From assembly GCA_015492435.1 (NCBI GenBank), contig WGFB01000013.1:1-55061 (forward strand): a stretch of DNA of 55,061 nt. Reading direction: 5' to 3'. Both the position numbers and the translations under genes were made by a program. The notes beneath the pieces are model-generated. The model was not told where the DNA came from and did no database searches. It worked only from the letters and a program-made list of their open reading frames with translations. The number at the start of each line of letters is the position of its first letter. Position 1 is the first letter of the stretch. The DNA comes from Gammaproteobacteria bacterium. Lineage in GTDB: Bacteria; Pseudomonadota; Gammaproteobacteria; SZUA-140. Shown here piece by piece: positions 13,261-22,022 of this stretch.

Positions 13261-14082
13261 TCAGAGGCCATCGCCAAGTGGGTTGGGCTGCTCAATCCCC
13301 AGCCATCCGGCCCATTGGCGGAACAGGCCCGGATCGAGCGCGGCGGCCGCGGAGCGGCCCGCGAGTTGGGGTTGGTAGACGGCTTCGCCCTCCAGGGTGA
13401 GGGCCCGGCCGCCGGCCTCTTCCAGGATCAGGCAGCCCGCCGCGTAGTCCCACAGCTTCTGCCGCCCGTGCAAGTAAATATCGCATCGTCCCGCCGCCAG
13501 CCAGCACCAGTCGAGGGCCACCGCGCCGAAGCTGCGTTGCGACTGATAAGGCGGGTTTGTGGCCAGACGCCGGGCCAGGGCCGGGGCAAGGCGCTTGAAA
13601 TCGACGAGGGCAACCGCCTGCGAAAGGTCCACACCGCCGCTGGCGGAGCGCAACGGCTCGGCATTGCACCAGGCGCCCTGGCCTCTGGCGGCGGTGAAAC
13701 ACTCGCCCCGGGCGGGGTCGTAGACAACGCCCAGCTCCACCCGCCCCTCACGCAACAAGGCAACGGAAACCGCGTAATACGGGATGCCGCCGGCGTAGTT
13801 GGTGGTCCCATCCAGGGGATCGATACACCACACCCCCCGGCCGCGCCGCGCCAGGGCCTGTTGCTGGGCCCCAGCCTCCATTTCTTCTCCCAGCAGGGCG
13901 TAATCAGGCCATTCCTTCCCCAGGGCCGCCACCAGGGCATCCTGCATACGCCGGTCGAAGGCGGTCACCAGGCTGCCATCGGCCTTGCGCGAGCCGGCGC
14001 CGCGGCTGAGATGCCGCGGCAGTTCACTATCGGCTGTGTGTTTTACCAGATCGGCGAGATGGCTGAGGGACTCGGGCTGCAT
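13261..14082 (-). CDS. inositol monophosphatase family phosphatase
   Basis: A 273-residue Mg-dependent phosphatase of the IMPase/FBPase fold. Metal-binding motifs are GEE at 65-67, DPLDGTTNY from 88, and LWDYAAG near residue 211. Substrates in the family range from inositol-1-phosphate (SuhB) and histidinol phosphate (HisN) to PAP (CysQ); the sequence does not decide between them. It is on the minus strand behind the peroxiredoxin gene but separated from it by a strong terminator, so it probably has its own promoter or is read through at low level. Confidence 0.88.
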   Translation of the reverse strand: MQPESLSHLADLVKHTADSELPRHLSRGAGSRKADGSLVTAFDRRMQDALVAALGKEWPDYALLGEEMEAGAQQQALARRGRGVWCIDPLDGTTNYAGGIPYYAVSVALLREGRVELGVVYDPARGECFTAARGQGAWCNAEPLRSASGGVDLSQAVALVDFKRLAPALARRLATNPPYQSQRSFGAVALDWCWLAAGRCDIYLHGRQKLWDYAAGCLILEEAGGRALTLEGEAVYQPQLAGRSAAAALDPGLFRQWAGWLGIEQPNPLGDGL

Positions 14083-14091
14083 ATGGGGTGT

Positions 14092-14126
14092 AAAAAAGGC
14101 CGGGCGCAGTCTCCCTGCACCCGGCC
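14092..14126 (-). terminator. intrinsic terminator of the peroxiredoxin gene
   Basis: On the minus strand, GGCCGGGTGCAG pairs with CTGCGCCCGGCC around a short GGAGA loop (stem 14098-14126), then six Ts (14092-14097). It lies 28 bp past the peroxiredoxin stop and 10 bp before the phosphatase start. Confidence 0.85.
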
Positions 14127-14153
14127 TGTCTTTTCGGTCTCCGCTACCCGTGC

Positions 14154-14759
14154 TTACAGCTTGTCGGCATTGCTGGCCAGGTATTCGGCCACGCCCTCGG
14201 GCGAGGCATCCATTCCCTTCTCACCCTCCTTCCAGCCCGCGGGGCAGACTTCTCCGTGCTTTTCATGGAACTGCAGGGCATCCACCATGCGCAGCATTTC
14301 GTCGATGTTCCTGCCCAGGGGCAGGTCGTTCACCACCTGGTGGCGCACCACGCCCGCCTTGTCGATGAGAAATGAGCCTCGGAAGGCCACCGCGCCATCG
14401 GGCGTCTCCACATCGTAGGCCTTGCAGATGCCATGGGTCATATCGGCCACCAGGGTGTAGCCGACGGGCCCGATGCCGCCCTTGTCAACCGGTGTGTTGC
14501 GCCAGGCATTGTGGGTGAAGTGGGAATCGATGGATACGCCGATGACCTCGACATTGCGCTTCTTGAATTCATCCAGGCGATGGTCGAAGGCGATCAGTTC
14601 CGAGGGGCACACAAAGGTAAAATCCAGCGGGTAGAAAAAGATGACCGCGTACTTGTCCTTGATGGCCTCCGACAGCGTGTACTCATCGACGATGGAACCG
14701 TCACCCAATACGGCGGGGGCGGTGAAATCCGGGGCCTGACGGCCAACTAATACTCCCAT
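14154..14759 (-). CDS. typical 2-Cys peroxiredoxin (AhpC/TSA family)
   Basis: A 201-residue thiol peroxidase. The peroxidatic cysteine is Cys51 in FTFVCPSE and the resolving cysteine Cys172 in GEVCPAGW, so it forms the usual intersubunit disulfide. It reduces H2O2, organic peroxides or peroxynitrite with electrons from thioredoxin or AhpF; no AhpF is nearby. A full AAGGAGGT site lies just upstream of ATG 14759, suggesting strong translation. It is divergent from cbbR across a 377-bp region and is followed by a strong terminator, so it is probably monocistronic. Confidence 0.94.
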   Translation of the reverse strand: MGVLVGRQAPDFTAPAVLGDGSIVDEYTLSEAIKDKYAVIFFYPLDFTFVCPSELIAFDHRLDEFKKRNVEVIGVSIDSHFTHNAWRNTPVDKGGIGPVGYTLVADMTHGICKAYDVETPDGAVAFRGSFLIDKAGVVRHQVVNDLPLGRNIDEMLRMVDALQFHEKHGEVCPAGWKEGEKGMDASPEGVAEYLASNADKL

Positions 14760-14953
14760 GTGCTACCTCCTTAAAGATATATGCAGCGTGATAACAAAAG
14801 CTAAATATAGGCCCGGCCCGCTCTAATCTCAAGTGAATTCGCCACTGGTAATCCCTTAAAAAACGTAACGTTTCATTCAATTGGCGCGCCTCTCGCGCTG
14901 GACTGGCGCCACCGTCGCGCGGCGGCCGGCAAAGCAACACCCATGAAAAAGGC

Positions 14954-15008
14954 AAAAAAAAGCGCGCATGGCTCTTTGAAAGGGGAGGGGGAGGAAGCTC
15001 ATGCGCGC
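14954..15008 (-). terminator. possible intrinsic terminator in the peroxiredoxin leader
   Basis: On the minus strand GCGCGCATG (15008-15000) and CATGCGCGC (14970-14962) form a perfect 9-bp stem around a 29-nt loop, followed at once by eight Ts (14961-14954). It lies 195 bp upstream of the peroxiredoxin start, so it could end a short leader or small RNA, or attenuate a long leader transcript. The long loop weakens the call. Confidence 0.4.
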
Positions 15009-15081
15009 AACGGAGTTTAATACAAGAGGAGGTCTATATATTAAACACGCGCCTACTATGCTACAGTTTTATCATATATGA
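15001..15081 (+). CDS. possible 26-residue small protein upstream of cbbR
   Basis: ATG at 15001 opens a frame of 26 codons beginning MRATEFNTRGGLYIKHAP and ending at TGA 15079-15081. A strong GGAGGAAG sequence lies at 14990-14997, properly spaced. The stop falls inside the palindrome upstream of cbbR. No similarity is recognised and codon use is AT-rich, unlike neighbouring genes. It could be a leader peptide or a chance frame. Confidence 0.2.
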   Translation: MRATEFNTRGGLYIKHAPTMLQFYHI

Positions 15082-15136
15082 TAGTAAATTATTTTAATGT
15101 ATTTAATTGATATACATCAATACAAAATCCACGCCC

Positions 15137-16072
15137 ATGATCAAGATCAGAAACGCCACCTTCCGGCAACTGCAAGCCTTTGAATCCATAGCGAGAAACG
15201 GCTCCATCACCGCGGCAGCGGCGGAGTTGCACCTCACCCAGCCCACCCTCTCCATACAACTGAAGAAATTGACGGCCGTGGTGGGCATGCCCCTTTTCGA
15301 CCAGATCGGCAAGCGCATCCATCTCACCGAGGTAGGCCGCGAGTTGCTCGAGACCTGTCATTCCGTGTTCGAAACCCTGTCCGCCTTCGAAATGACCGTG
15401 TCCAACATGAAGGGCGTCAAGGAAGGGAATCTGCGCCTGTCGGGGGTGACCACAGCCGAGTATTTCGCCCCCCGCATCCTGGGCGCCTTCTGCAAGCGTT
15501 ACCCGGGGATCAATGTCACCCTGGAGGTCACCAACCGCCGGCGCGTCCTGGAACGGCTGGAGCAGAACCTCGACGATCTCTATATCGTGGGCCAGGCGCC
15601 GACGGAGCCCCATATCCACCGCATGCCCTTTCTGGCCAATCCCCTGGTGGTGCTGGCGCCCCCCGGCCATCGCCTCGCCGGCCGGAAAAACATTCCCATC
15701 CAGGAACTGGCGCGGGAGAATTTCATCATGCGGGAACCCGGCTGCGGCACCTATGGCTCCATCGACCGCCTCGTCCGCGAGCACGATTTCCAGTTCAAAA
15801 GCCAGATCGGCCTGGGCAGCAACGAGGCCATCAAGCAGGGTGTCATCGGCGGGCTGGGCATATCCATGCTGTCCGTCTACGCCCTCACCCACGAATTGCA
15901 AAGCGGAGAGCTGGTGCTGCTTGACGTGCAGGGCTTTCCCATCGAGGACCAGTGGTCATTGTGTTATCCACGTGGCAAGCAGCTCTCGGTGGTGGCCCGC
16001 CTGTTCACCGACTACATGCTCAGCGAGGGTCGCGAGCTGACCCTGAAATCCTTGGCCAATATCGACTTCTGA
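15137..16072 (+). CDS. cbbR: LysR-type regulator, CbbR-like
   Basis: A 311-residue LysR-type regulator. The winged HTH is at residues about 5-65 (FRQLQAFESIARNGSITAAA, then LHLTQPTLSIQLKKL); the effector domain from about 90 has CbbR-type segments such as GVTTAEYFAPRILGAF, LEVTNRRRVLERL and LDDLYIVGQAP. ATG 15137 matches the usual CbbR start. CbbR controls Calvin-cycle (RuBisCO) operons and is normally divergent from cbbL or cbbM; here it is divergent from a peroxiredoxin and no Calvin gene is in the window. Another LysR family member with similar sequence is the alternative. It is convergent with apaH. Confidence 0.8.
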   Translation: MIKIRNATFRQLQAFESIARNGSITAAAAELHLTQPTLSIQLKKLTAVVGMPLFDQIGKRIHLTEVGRELLETCHSVFETLSAFEMTVSNMKGVKEGNLRLSGVTTAEYFAPRILGAFCKRYPGINVTLEVTNRRRVLERLEQNLDDLYIVGQAPTEPHIHRMPFLANPLVVLAPPGHRLAGRKNIPIQELARENFIMREPGCGTYGSIDRLVREHDFQFKSQIGLGSNEAIKQGVIGGLGISMLSVYALTHELQSGELVLLDVQGFPIEDQWSLCYPRGKQLSVVARLFTDYMLSEGRELTLKSLANIDF

Positions 16073-16076
16073 CGCC

Positions 16077-16910
16077 TCACGCCTCTCCCGGCCGGCAGGC
16101 CCCTGTACAATCCACGGCATACCACCGGGGTTCAGCGGCCACGCGCATGGCTGTCAGCGCGCCGCCCCACAGGCAGCCGCTGTCCAGGGCATAGATGCCC
16201 TCACGGGCATAGCAACCCAGGGTGGACCAGTGGCCGAAGATGATGCGCAGGGACGCGCTGGCGCGACCGGGCACATCGAACCAGGGGAGGTGATCGCCCC
16301 GCTGTTGCCCGGGCGGCCCTTTTTCCCCCAGCACCAGCTCCCCGTCATGCCGGCAGTAGCGCAGGCGGGTCAGGCAGTTCACGATGAAACGCAGGCGCGC
16401 CCACCCCGCCAGGTCGTCACACCAGCGGGAAGGGGCATCCCCGTACATCCGGGCAAGGAAATCCCCGACGTCGTCCGAGCGCAGGACTGTCTCCACTTCC
16501 CGGGCGCAGGCCTGGGCCAGGCGCAGGTCCCATTGGGGCGGCAGGCCGGCGTGGATCATGGTGAAGCCACTCTCATCGTCGTGATGCAAGAGGGGACGGT
16601 GGCGCAGCCAGGTCAGCAGTTCCTCGCGGTCCGGCGCCTCCAGGATGGGATCCAGGGTATCCCGGCGGTGGGGTCCGCGGATGCCCGCCGCCACCGCCAG
16701 CAGGTGCAGGTCGTGATTGCCCAGCACGGTGACGGCGCCCTCGCCCAGCGACTTGACGAAGCGCAGCGCCTCCAGGGAGCGCGGGCCGCGGTTGACCAGG
16801 TCACCGACGAACCACAGGCGGTCCGCCGCCGGATCGAAACGTATCTTGTCCAGCAAGCGCTGGAGGTCGTCGAAGCAGCCCTGAACGTCGCCGATGGCAA
16901 ACACCGCCAT
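16077..16910 (-). CDS. apaH: symmetrical bis(5'-nucleosyl)-tetraphosphatase
   Basis: A 277-residue calcineurin-like metallophosphoesterase that cleaves Ap4A into two ADP and can decap Np4-capped RNA. Metal motifs: GDVQGC at residues 7-12, GDLVNRGP near 36, GNHDLHLLA near 64. The length agrees with E. coli ApaH. It follows dtd with a 2-nt gap and ends 4 bp from the cbbR stop. In enterics apaH follows rsmA-apaG; here the neighbours are dtd and an iminopeptidase. Confidence 0.94.
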   Translation of the reverse strand: MAVFAIGDVQGCFDDLQRLLDKIRFDPAADRLWFVGDLVNRGPRSLEALRFVKSLGEGAVTVLGNHDLHLLAVAAGIRGPHRRDTLDPILEAPDREELLTWLRHRPLLHHDDESGFTMIHAGLPPQWDLRLAQACAREVETVLRSDDVGDFLARMYGDAPSRWCDDLAGWARLRFIVNCLTRLRYCRHDGELVLGEKGPPGQQRGDHLPWFDVPGRASASLRIIFGHWSTLGCYAREGIYALDSGCLWGGALTAMRVAAEPRWYAVDCTGACRPGEA

Positions 16911-16912
16911 GG

Positions 16913-17383
16913 TCAGGGCGCCTTGCGATTCCCGGTATCCTCCGGCGCCACGCGCAAGGAGAAGGTGACCGGTCCTTCATTGACCAATGCGACCCGCATG
17001 TCGGCGCCGAAGGCGCCGCTCTGCACCGGCCGATGCCGTTGCTCCGCCGCCCTGACCAGATGATCGAACAATTGCTGTCCCTGCGCCGGTCCGGCCGCCG
17101 GCGTAAAGCTGGGCCGCGTTCCCTTGCGGGTATCCGCGGCCAGGGTGAACTGGGGCACCAGCAGCAACCCCCCCCGCCGGTCCTGGAGACTGAGATTCAT
17201 CTTCCCCGCCTCGTCCTCGAATACGCGGTAGTTCAGGATGCGCTCCAGCATCCTTCCGGCCTCGCGCTCCATATCGCCACGCTCCACGGCCACGAAGACC
17301 AGCAATCCTTCGCCGATTTCCGCGATCATGCTTCCCCCCACTGAGACGGAGGCGCGGCTGACACGCTGCAACAGGGCGATCAT
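16913..17383 (-). CDS. dtd: D-aminoacyl-tRNA deacylase
   Basis: A 156-residue DTD that removes D-amino acids (and glycine mis-attached to tRNA-Ala) from tRNA. It starts [15 protein letters not shown]; the active-site cross-subunit motifs are [10 protein letters not shown] (usually SQFTLA, here with Pro in place of Ser) and the Gly-cisPro motif NEGPVTF near residue 138. The C-terminal 12 residues extend past the normal end. The gene is tightly packed between the iminopeptidase gene (3-nt gap) and apaH. Confidence 0.93.
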   Translation of the reverse strand: MIALLQRVSRASVSVGGSMIAEIGEGLLVFVAVERGDMEREAGRMLERILNYRVFEDEAGKMNLSLQDRRGGLLLVPQFTLAADTRKGTRPSFTPAAGPAQGQQLFDHLVRAAEQRHRPVQSGAFGADMRVALVNEGPVTFSLRVAPEDTGNRKAP

Positions 17384-17386
17384 GAC

Positions 17387-18340
17387 TCAGGACAGGCGCT
17401 GCCCCAGGGTCTGGGTGGCGGAGATGAGGGCGCTGCGGATGCCCGCCTCGGTGGCGGAATGACCGGCATTGCCGATGATCTGGAATTCCGCTTCGGGCCA
17501 GGCGCGATGCAGCAGGTAGGCGTTTTCCAAGGGACACACGATGTCGTAGCGGCCATGAATGATATAACCGGGAATGTCCTTCAGGCGGCGGGCATTGGCG
17601 AGAATCTGACCGGGTTCGAGAAAGGCGTTGTTCACGAAGTAGTGGCATTCGATGCGCGCCAGGCTGAGGGCGGTATAGGGCGCGGTGAAGTGCCCCATGA
17701 TTTTCGAATTGAGCTGCAGGCTGGCGGCGCGCGCCTCCCATTTCGACCAGGCCTTGGCCGCGGCCATCCGGGCGAGTTCGTTCTCGCCCGTGAGGCGGCG
17801 GTGATAGGCCCGCAGCAGATCATCGCGCTCGTTCTCGGGGATGATGCGCAGGTAGTCCTGCCAATAGTCGGGAAAGATGCGGCTGGCGCCCCCTTCCTGG
17901 TAGAACCACTCGATCTCCGTGGGACGGCACAGGAAGATGCCGCGCAGGACCAGCCCCAGCACCCGCTGCGGATGGGTTTCGGCATACACCAGGCTGAGGG
18001 TGGAGCCCCACGATCCACCGAACAGCACCCAGCGCTCGATGCCCAAGTGCTCGCGGATGCGCTCCAGGTCCTCCACCAGGGCCTGGGTATGGTTGCCCTC
18101 CAGTTCGGCGTGGGGACTGGATTTTCCGCAGCCACGCTGATCGTACACCACGATGCGGTAGATGTCCGGATCGAAGAAACGCCGCTGATAGGGCTCCGAG
18201 CCGGCGCCGGGCCCGCCGTGCACCACGGCCACCGGCAGACCGGATGGGTTGCCGAATTCCTCCACGTGCAGGACGTGGGGAGGATCGACCTTGAGGCTGT
18301 GGGTCACGTAGGGTTTGATGTCGGGGTACAGGTCCGGCAT
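17387..18340 (-). CDS. pip: proline iminopeptidase
   Basis: A 317-residue alpha/beta hydrolase of peptidase family S33. The oxyanion motif HGGPG is at 41-45, YDQRGCGKSSPH follows, and the nucleophile is Ser110 in GGSWGS. The catalytic His is in IGNAGHSATE near the C-terminus. It releases N-terminal proline from peptides in the cytoplasm. It is the first gene of a compact pip-dtd-apaH series and begins 36 bp after the transporter gene stop. Confidence 0.94.
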   Translation of the reverse strand: MPDLYPDIKPYVTHSLKVDPPHVLHVEEFGNPSGLPVAVVHGGPGAGSEPYQRRFFDPDIYRIVVYDQRGCGKSSPHAELEGNHTQALVEDLERIREHLGIERWVLFGGSWGSTLSLVYAETHPQRVLGLVLRGIFLCRPTEIEWFYQEGGASRIFPDYWQDYLRIIPENERDDLLRAYHRRLTGENELARMAAAKAWSKWEARAASLQLNSKIMGHFTAPYTALSLARIECHYFVNNAFLEPGQILANARRLKDIPGYIIHGRYDIVCPLENAYLLHRAWPEAEFQIIGNAGHSATEAGIRSALISATQTLGQRLS

Positions 18341-18376
18341 GGCTTAGGCCCTTTCTTCTGCGTTATTCAATGACAT

Positions 18377-19417
18377 TTACAACAACCCCACTCCCAGAGC
18401 CATGCCAATGGCATAAGTGACAGCACCTGCACCACCACCAATCAGCATCATGCGCACACCACTGCGCACAGCGTCACGTCCCGTGAAGAGACTGAGCAAT
18501 GCCCCCACTCCAAACAGGCTGAGCAGGGTGATGACCCCAGTATAAACCACTGGGTAGGCAGCGCCTCCATAAAGAAAGGGCAGCAGGGGAATCAAGGCGC
18601 CCAGGGAGAAGGAAAAGAACGAAAAACCTGCCGCGCCCAGTGGAGAGCCCAGGTCATCGGGATTCAGGCCCAGTTCCTCCCGCGCCAGGGTGTCGAGGGC
18701 GTGCTCGGGATCCTTGAGCAGGTCGGCGGCGACCCGTCGCGCGCGTCCCATCTCCACGCCGCGGGCATTGTAGATCAGGGCCAGTTCCTCGGCCTCCTCG
18801 TCGGGATATTGCTCCAGTTCCTCCCGTTCGAGGCGGATCTGGTATTCGTAGAGTTCACGCTGGGAGCGCACCGAGACATACTCACCCGCCGCCATGGAGG
18901 CCGCTCCCGCCACCATGCCCGCGATGCCCGTCATGAGTATCAGTTTGTGATCGTGAGTCGCCCCCGCAACGCCCATCACCAGGCTGGCGTTGGATACCAG
19001 GCCGTCGTTCACCCCGAACACGGCGGCGCGCAGGTTACCGCCTCCACCGAATCCGGCATGACGGTGACCCACTTCCTCCACGCAGGTGGGCATGGCATGT
19101 CCCTCGCTGAGCATGGCGCTGCTGTAGACGGACAGGCCGCGCACCTTCATGGCCGCCAGCACCGGGCGGATGGTGCGCGGCCCCAGCAACTTGATCAGCC
19201 AGGCAACGATGCGGGTGCGGGGCGTGAGCCTGAAGGTCCCGGGCAGGGCGCCCCCCTCCTCGCGCATCTTCTCTTCCCAGAGGCGCGCCTGCTCCTCGGC
19301 GGCCCTGGCCAGTGCGATGAACATGCGCGACTTTTCCTCGTCCGGCTCGCGCGCGGCCACCAGGCGATAGAGCACCGCGGACTGCTTCTCCTCTTGCCAG
19401 TTTTCCAGGTTGGACAT
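18377..19417 (-). CDS. ferritin-like domain fused to VIT1/CCC1 iron/manganese transporter
   Basis: A 346-residue inner-membrane protein. Residues about 1-90 form a rubrerythrin-like helical domain (EEKQSAVLYRLVAAREPDEE, AEEQARLWEEKM). A linker leads to the VIT1 domain from about 130 with the family start NLRAAVFGVNDGLVSNASLV, then MVAGAASMAAGEYVSVRSQ, and three C-terminal membrane segments. This architecture is known from the MbfA/erythrin-VIT1 group, which exports or stores Fe or Mn in bacteria; export of iron under oxidative stress is the usual inference. It stands 52 bp from metH and may be the end of that transcript. Confidence 0.87.
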   Translation of the reverse strand: MSNLENWQEEKQSAVLYRLVAAREPDEEKSRMFIALARAAEEQARLWEEKMREEGGALPGTFRLTPRTRIVAWLIKLLGPRTIRPVLAAMKVRGLSVYSSAMLSEGHAMPTCVEEVGHRHAGFGGGGNLRAAVFGVNDGLVSNASLVMGVAGATHDHKLILMTGIAGMVAGAASMAAGEYVSVRSQRELYEYQIRLEREELEQYPDEEAEELALIYNARGVEMGRARRVAADLLKDPEHALDTLAREELGLNPDDLGSPLGAAGFSFFSFSLGALIPLLPFLYGGAAYPVVYTGVITLLSLFGVGALLSLFTGRDAVRSGVRMMLIGGGAGAVTYAIGMALGVGLL

Positions 19418-19469
19418 GTGTAGAACAGGTTCCTCCGGCAGCCCGGTCAGGTATCGGCGGCCGTCATCA

Positions 19470-22016
19470 TCAACGTTTCTGTTTCATGATCTCTTCCATG
19501 ATCCTCAGACCGCTGAAGGCGTCCTTGGCGTAGTGCACGCTTTCCTTGTCCGTGTAGGCCTCGCGGCAGTCCTGCTCCACGTAGCGCCGCGTCAGCGCCG
19601 CGCCGCCCAGCAGCACGGGGATGGAAATCCCCTCGCGCTTCATCTCCTCCAGGTTCTCCTTCATGATCACCGTGGACTTGACCAGCAGGCCGGACATGCC
19701 GATGGCGTCGGCGGCATGGGTGCGCGCCGCTTCCATGATGTTGCCCACGGGTTGCTTGATGCCCAGGTTGATGACCTTGTAGCCGTTGTTGGTGAGAATG
19801 ATGTCCACCAGGTTCTTGCCGATATCGTGCACGTCGCCCTTGACGGTGGCCAGCACCAGGGTGCCTTTCTCCTGCCCCTCCACCTTTTCCATGTGCGGTT
19901 CCAGCAGGGCCACCGCCGCTTTCATGGTCTCAGCAGACTGCAGCACGAAGGGCAGTTGCATCTCCCCCGAACCGAACAGCTCCCCCACCACCTTCATGCC
20001 GTCGAGCAGCAGGGTGTTGATGATCTCCAGCGGTGGATATTTCTCCATGGCCTTGAGGATGTCCTCCTCCAGGCCCTGCTTGTCGCCATCGATGATGCGC
20101 TGCTTGAGCACTTCCTCGATGGTCGAGGGGCGTTTCTTCTCCTCGGCGGCCTCTTCCACATCCTTGAACAGTTCAACGAAATGCAGCAGGGGATCGCGGC
20201 CCTCGCGGCGGCGGTTGAAAATCAGGTCCTCGGCGGCCTGGCGCTGCGCCTCGCCGATCTTGTGCAGGGGCATGATCTTGGACACGTGGATGATGGCCGC
20301 CGTCATGCCGCGCTGCTGGGCGTGATGGAGAAAGACGGAATTCAGCACATGGCGCGCGGCGGGCTTGAGCCCGAAGGAGATATTGGACAGACCCAGCATG
20401 ATCTGGCACTCGGGCAACTCCCTGGCGATGCGCTCGATGGCGTCGAGGGTGTTCTTGCCATGATCGCGGTCCTCCTCCACACCGGTGCAGATGGTGAAGG
20501 TGAGTGGATCGAAAATGAGATCGGAGGGCGGCAGGCCATGCCGGTTGACGGCAAAATCGTAGAGGCGGTGGGCGATGCGCAGCTTGTCGTCCACCTCCTT
20601 GGCCATGCCCTGCTCGTCAATGGTGAGGGCAACGACGGCGGTGCCGAACTTCTTGGCAAAACCCAGGATCCGCGCCGCCTTCTCCTCGCCATCCTCGAAA
20701 TTGATGGAGTTGATGATGCTCTTGCCACCGAGCAGCTTGAGGGCCACCTCGATGACCTCGGCCTCCGTGGAATCGATCACCAGCGGCACGGTAATCTGCC
20801 CGCGGTAGCGGGACACCAGTTCGGCCATGTCAACCGCCTCGGGACGCCCCACGTAGGCCACGCACACATCGAGGGCGTGGGAACCCTCGCGCACCTGCTC
20901 GCGCCCGATGCTCACCAGGGCATCCCAGTCTTCCTGTCCCAGGAGTTCGCGGAACTTCTTGGAGCCGTTGGCGTTGGAGCGCTCGCCGATGGCGAAGACG
21001 CTGTTCTCCTGGCGCAGGGCCACGGAGGAATACAGGGAACTGACCGCCGGGGTGAGGCGCACCTGGCGCGGCACGGGCGCGGGTGAAGACCGCTCGTCGA
21101 GCATGGCGCGCAAGGCGGCGATGTGTTCCGGTGTGGTGCCGCAACAACCGCCAATGAGATTGACGCCGTCCTCCTCGATGAAGCGCTGCTGCCATTCCGC
21201 CAGTTCCTCCGCCCCCAGGGGATATTCCGTCCTTCCATCCACCAGCATGGGCAGGCCGGCATTGGGCATGACGGAAATAAAGCCGGGCCAGTTCTCGCCC
21301 AGATACTGCACGTGCTCGGACATCTCGGCGGGGCCAGTGGCGCAGTTGAGGCCGATGGCGTCAACGTCCATGGCCGCCAGGGCGGTGACGGCGCAGGCGA
21401 TGTCGGAGCCCACCAGCATGCTGCCGGTGGTCTCGATGGTGACCTGGGTGAAGATGGGCGCATCCTCGCGCCCCGTCTCGCGGCGCGCACTGCGGCAGCC
21501 GTTGATGGCCGCCTTGAGGGTCAGCAGATCCTGGTTGGTCTCCAGCAGGAAGGCATCGGCGCCACCGTCAAGGAGGCCGCGCGCCTGCTCGGCATAGGAT
21601 GCCTCCAGGGCATCGTAGTCCACATGTCCCAGGCTGCACAGCTTGGTGCCGGGGCCAATGGAGCCCAGGACATAGCGCGGCCATTGTGGCGTGGAGAACT
21701 CTTCCGCAACCGCGCAGGCGAGACGGGCCGCCTTGACGTTCAGCTCATAGGCCTGATCCTGCAGGTCGAACTCGGACAGCACGATCTTGTTGGCGCCGAA
21801 GGTGTTGGTTTCCACGCAGTCCGCCCCGGCCTCGAAATAGGTGCGGTGGACGCGCTGGACGAAATCGGGACGGGTGGCGCAAAGAATCTCCGAGCAGTTC
21901 TCCAACCCCAGAAAGTCCTTCTCCAGGTCCCATTCCTCGGCCTGTATCAGGGTGCCGGTACCGCCGTCGCACAGCAGCACCCGTTGTTTCAGTCTGTCGA
22001 TGAATTTTTCTTTCAT
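19470..22016 (-). CDS. metH: cobalamin-dependent methionine synthase lacking the activation domain
   Basis: An 848-residue protein. The homocysteine domain starts LCDGGTGTLIQA and holds the zinc cysteines in IGGCCGTTPEH near residue 315. The pterin domain follows from about 340 (AIGERSNANGSKKFRELL), then the cap helices, then the B12 domain with the cobalt-ligand motif GDVHDIG (His730). The protein ends about 118 residues after that motif, so the AdoMet-dependent reactivation domain (some 330 residues in E. coli MetH, total 1227) is absent, with a normal stop. It follows the methyltransferase gene by 6 nt. Confidence 0.93.
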   Translation of the reverse strand: MKEKFIDRLKQRVLLCDGGTGTLIQAEEWDLEKDFLGLENCSEILCATRPDFVQRVHRTYFEAGADCVETNTFGANKIVLSEFDLQDQAYELNVKAARLACAVAEEFSTPQWPRYVLGSIGPGTKLCSLGHVDYDALEASYAEQARGLLDGGADAFLLETNQDLLTLKAAINGCRSARRETGREDAPIFTQVTIETTGSMLVGSDIACAVTALAAMDVDAIGLNCATGPAEMSEHVQYLGENWPGFISVMPNAGLPMLVDGRTEYPLGAEELAEWQQRFIEEDGVNLIGGCCGTTPEHIAALRAMLDERSSPAPVPRQVRLTPAVSSLYSSVALRQENSVFAIGERSNANGSKKFRELLGQEDWDALVSIGREQVREGSHALDVCVAYVGRPEAVDMAELVSRYRGQITVPLVIDSTEAEVIEVALKLLGGKSIINSINFEDGEEKAARILGFAKKFGTAVVALTIDEQGMAKEVDDKLRIAHRLYDFAVNRHGLPPSDLIFDPLTFTICTGVEEDRDHGKNTLDAIERIARELPECQIMLGLSNISFGLKPAARHVLNSVFLHHAQQRGMTAAIIHVSKIMPLHKIGEAQRQAAEDLIFNRRREGRDPLLHFVELFKDVEEAAEEKKRPSTIEEVLKQRIIDGDKQGLEEDILKAMEKYPPLEIINTLLLDGMKVVGELFGSGEMQLPFVLQSAETMKAAVALLEPHMEKVEGQEKGTLVLATVKGDVHDIGKNLVDIILTNNGYKVINLGIKQPVGNIMEAARTHAADAIGMSGLLVKSTVIMKENLEEMKREGISIPVLLGGAALTRRYVEQDCREAYTDKESVHYAKDAFSGLRIMEEIMKQKR

Positions 22017-22022
22017 ATGCGG

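Larger units (their letters stand above)
14760..15136. promoter_or_regulatory. 377-bp divergent regulatory region between peroxiredoxin and cbbR
   Basis: No long gene is present. Structures seen: an inverted repeat AAACG-TAA-CGTTT near 14862-14874; a terminator-like hairpin on the minus strand (14954-15008); a 14-bp perfect palindrome TATCATATATGATA at 15070-15083, 54 bp before the cbbR start; and AT-rich DNA from 15030 to 15125 that stands out against the GC-rich surroundings. LysR-type regulators usually bind such dyads next to their own gene, so 15070-15083 is a plausible CbbR autoregulatory site. This is inference. Confidence 0.45.
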
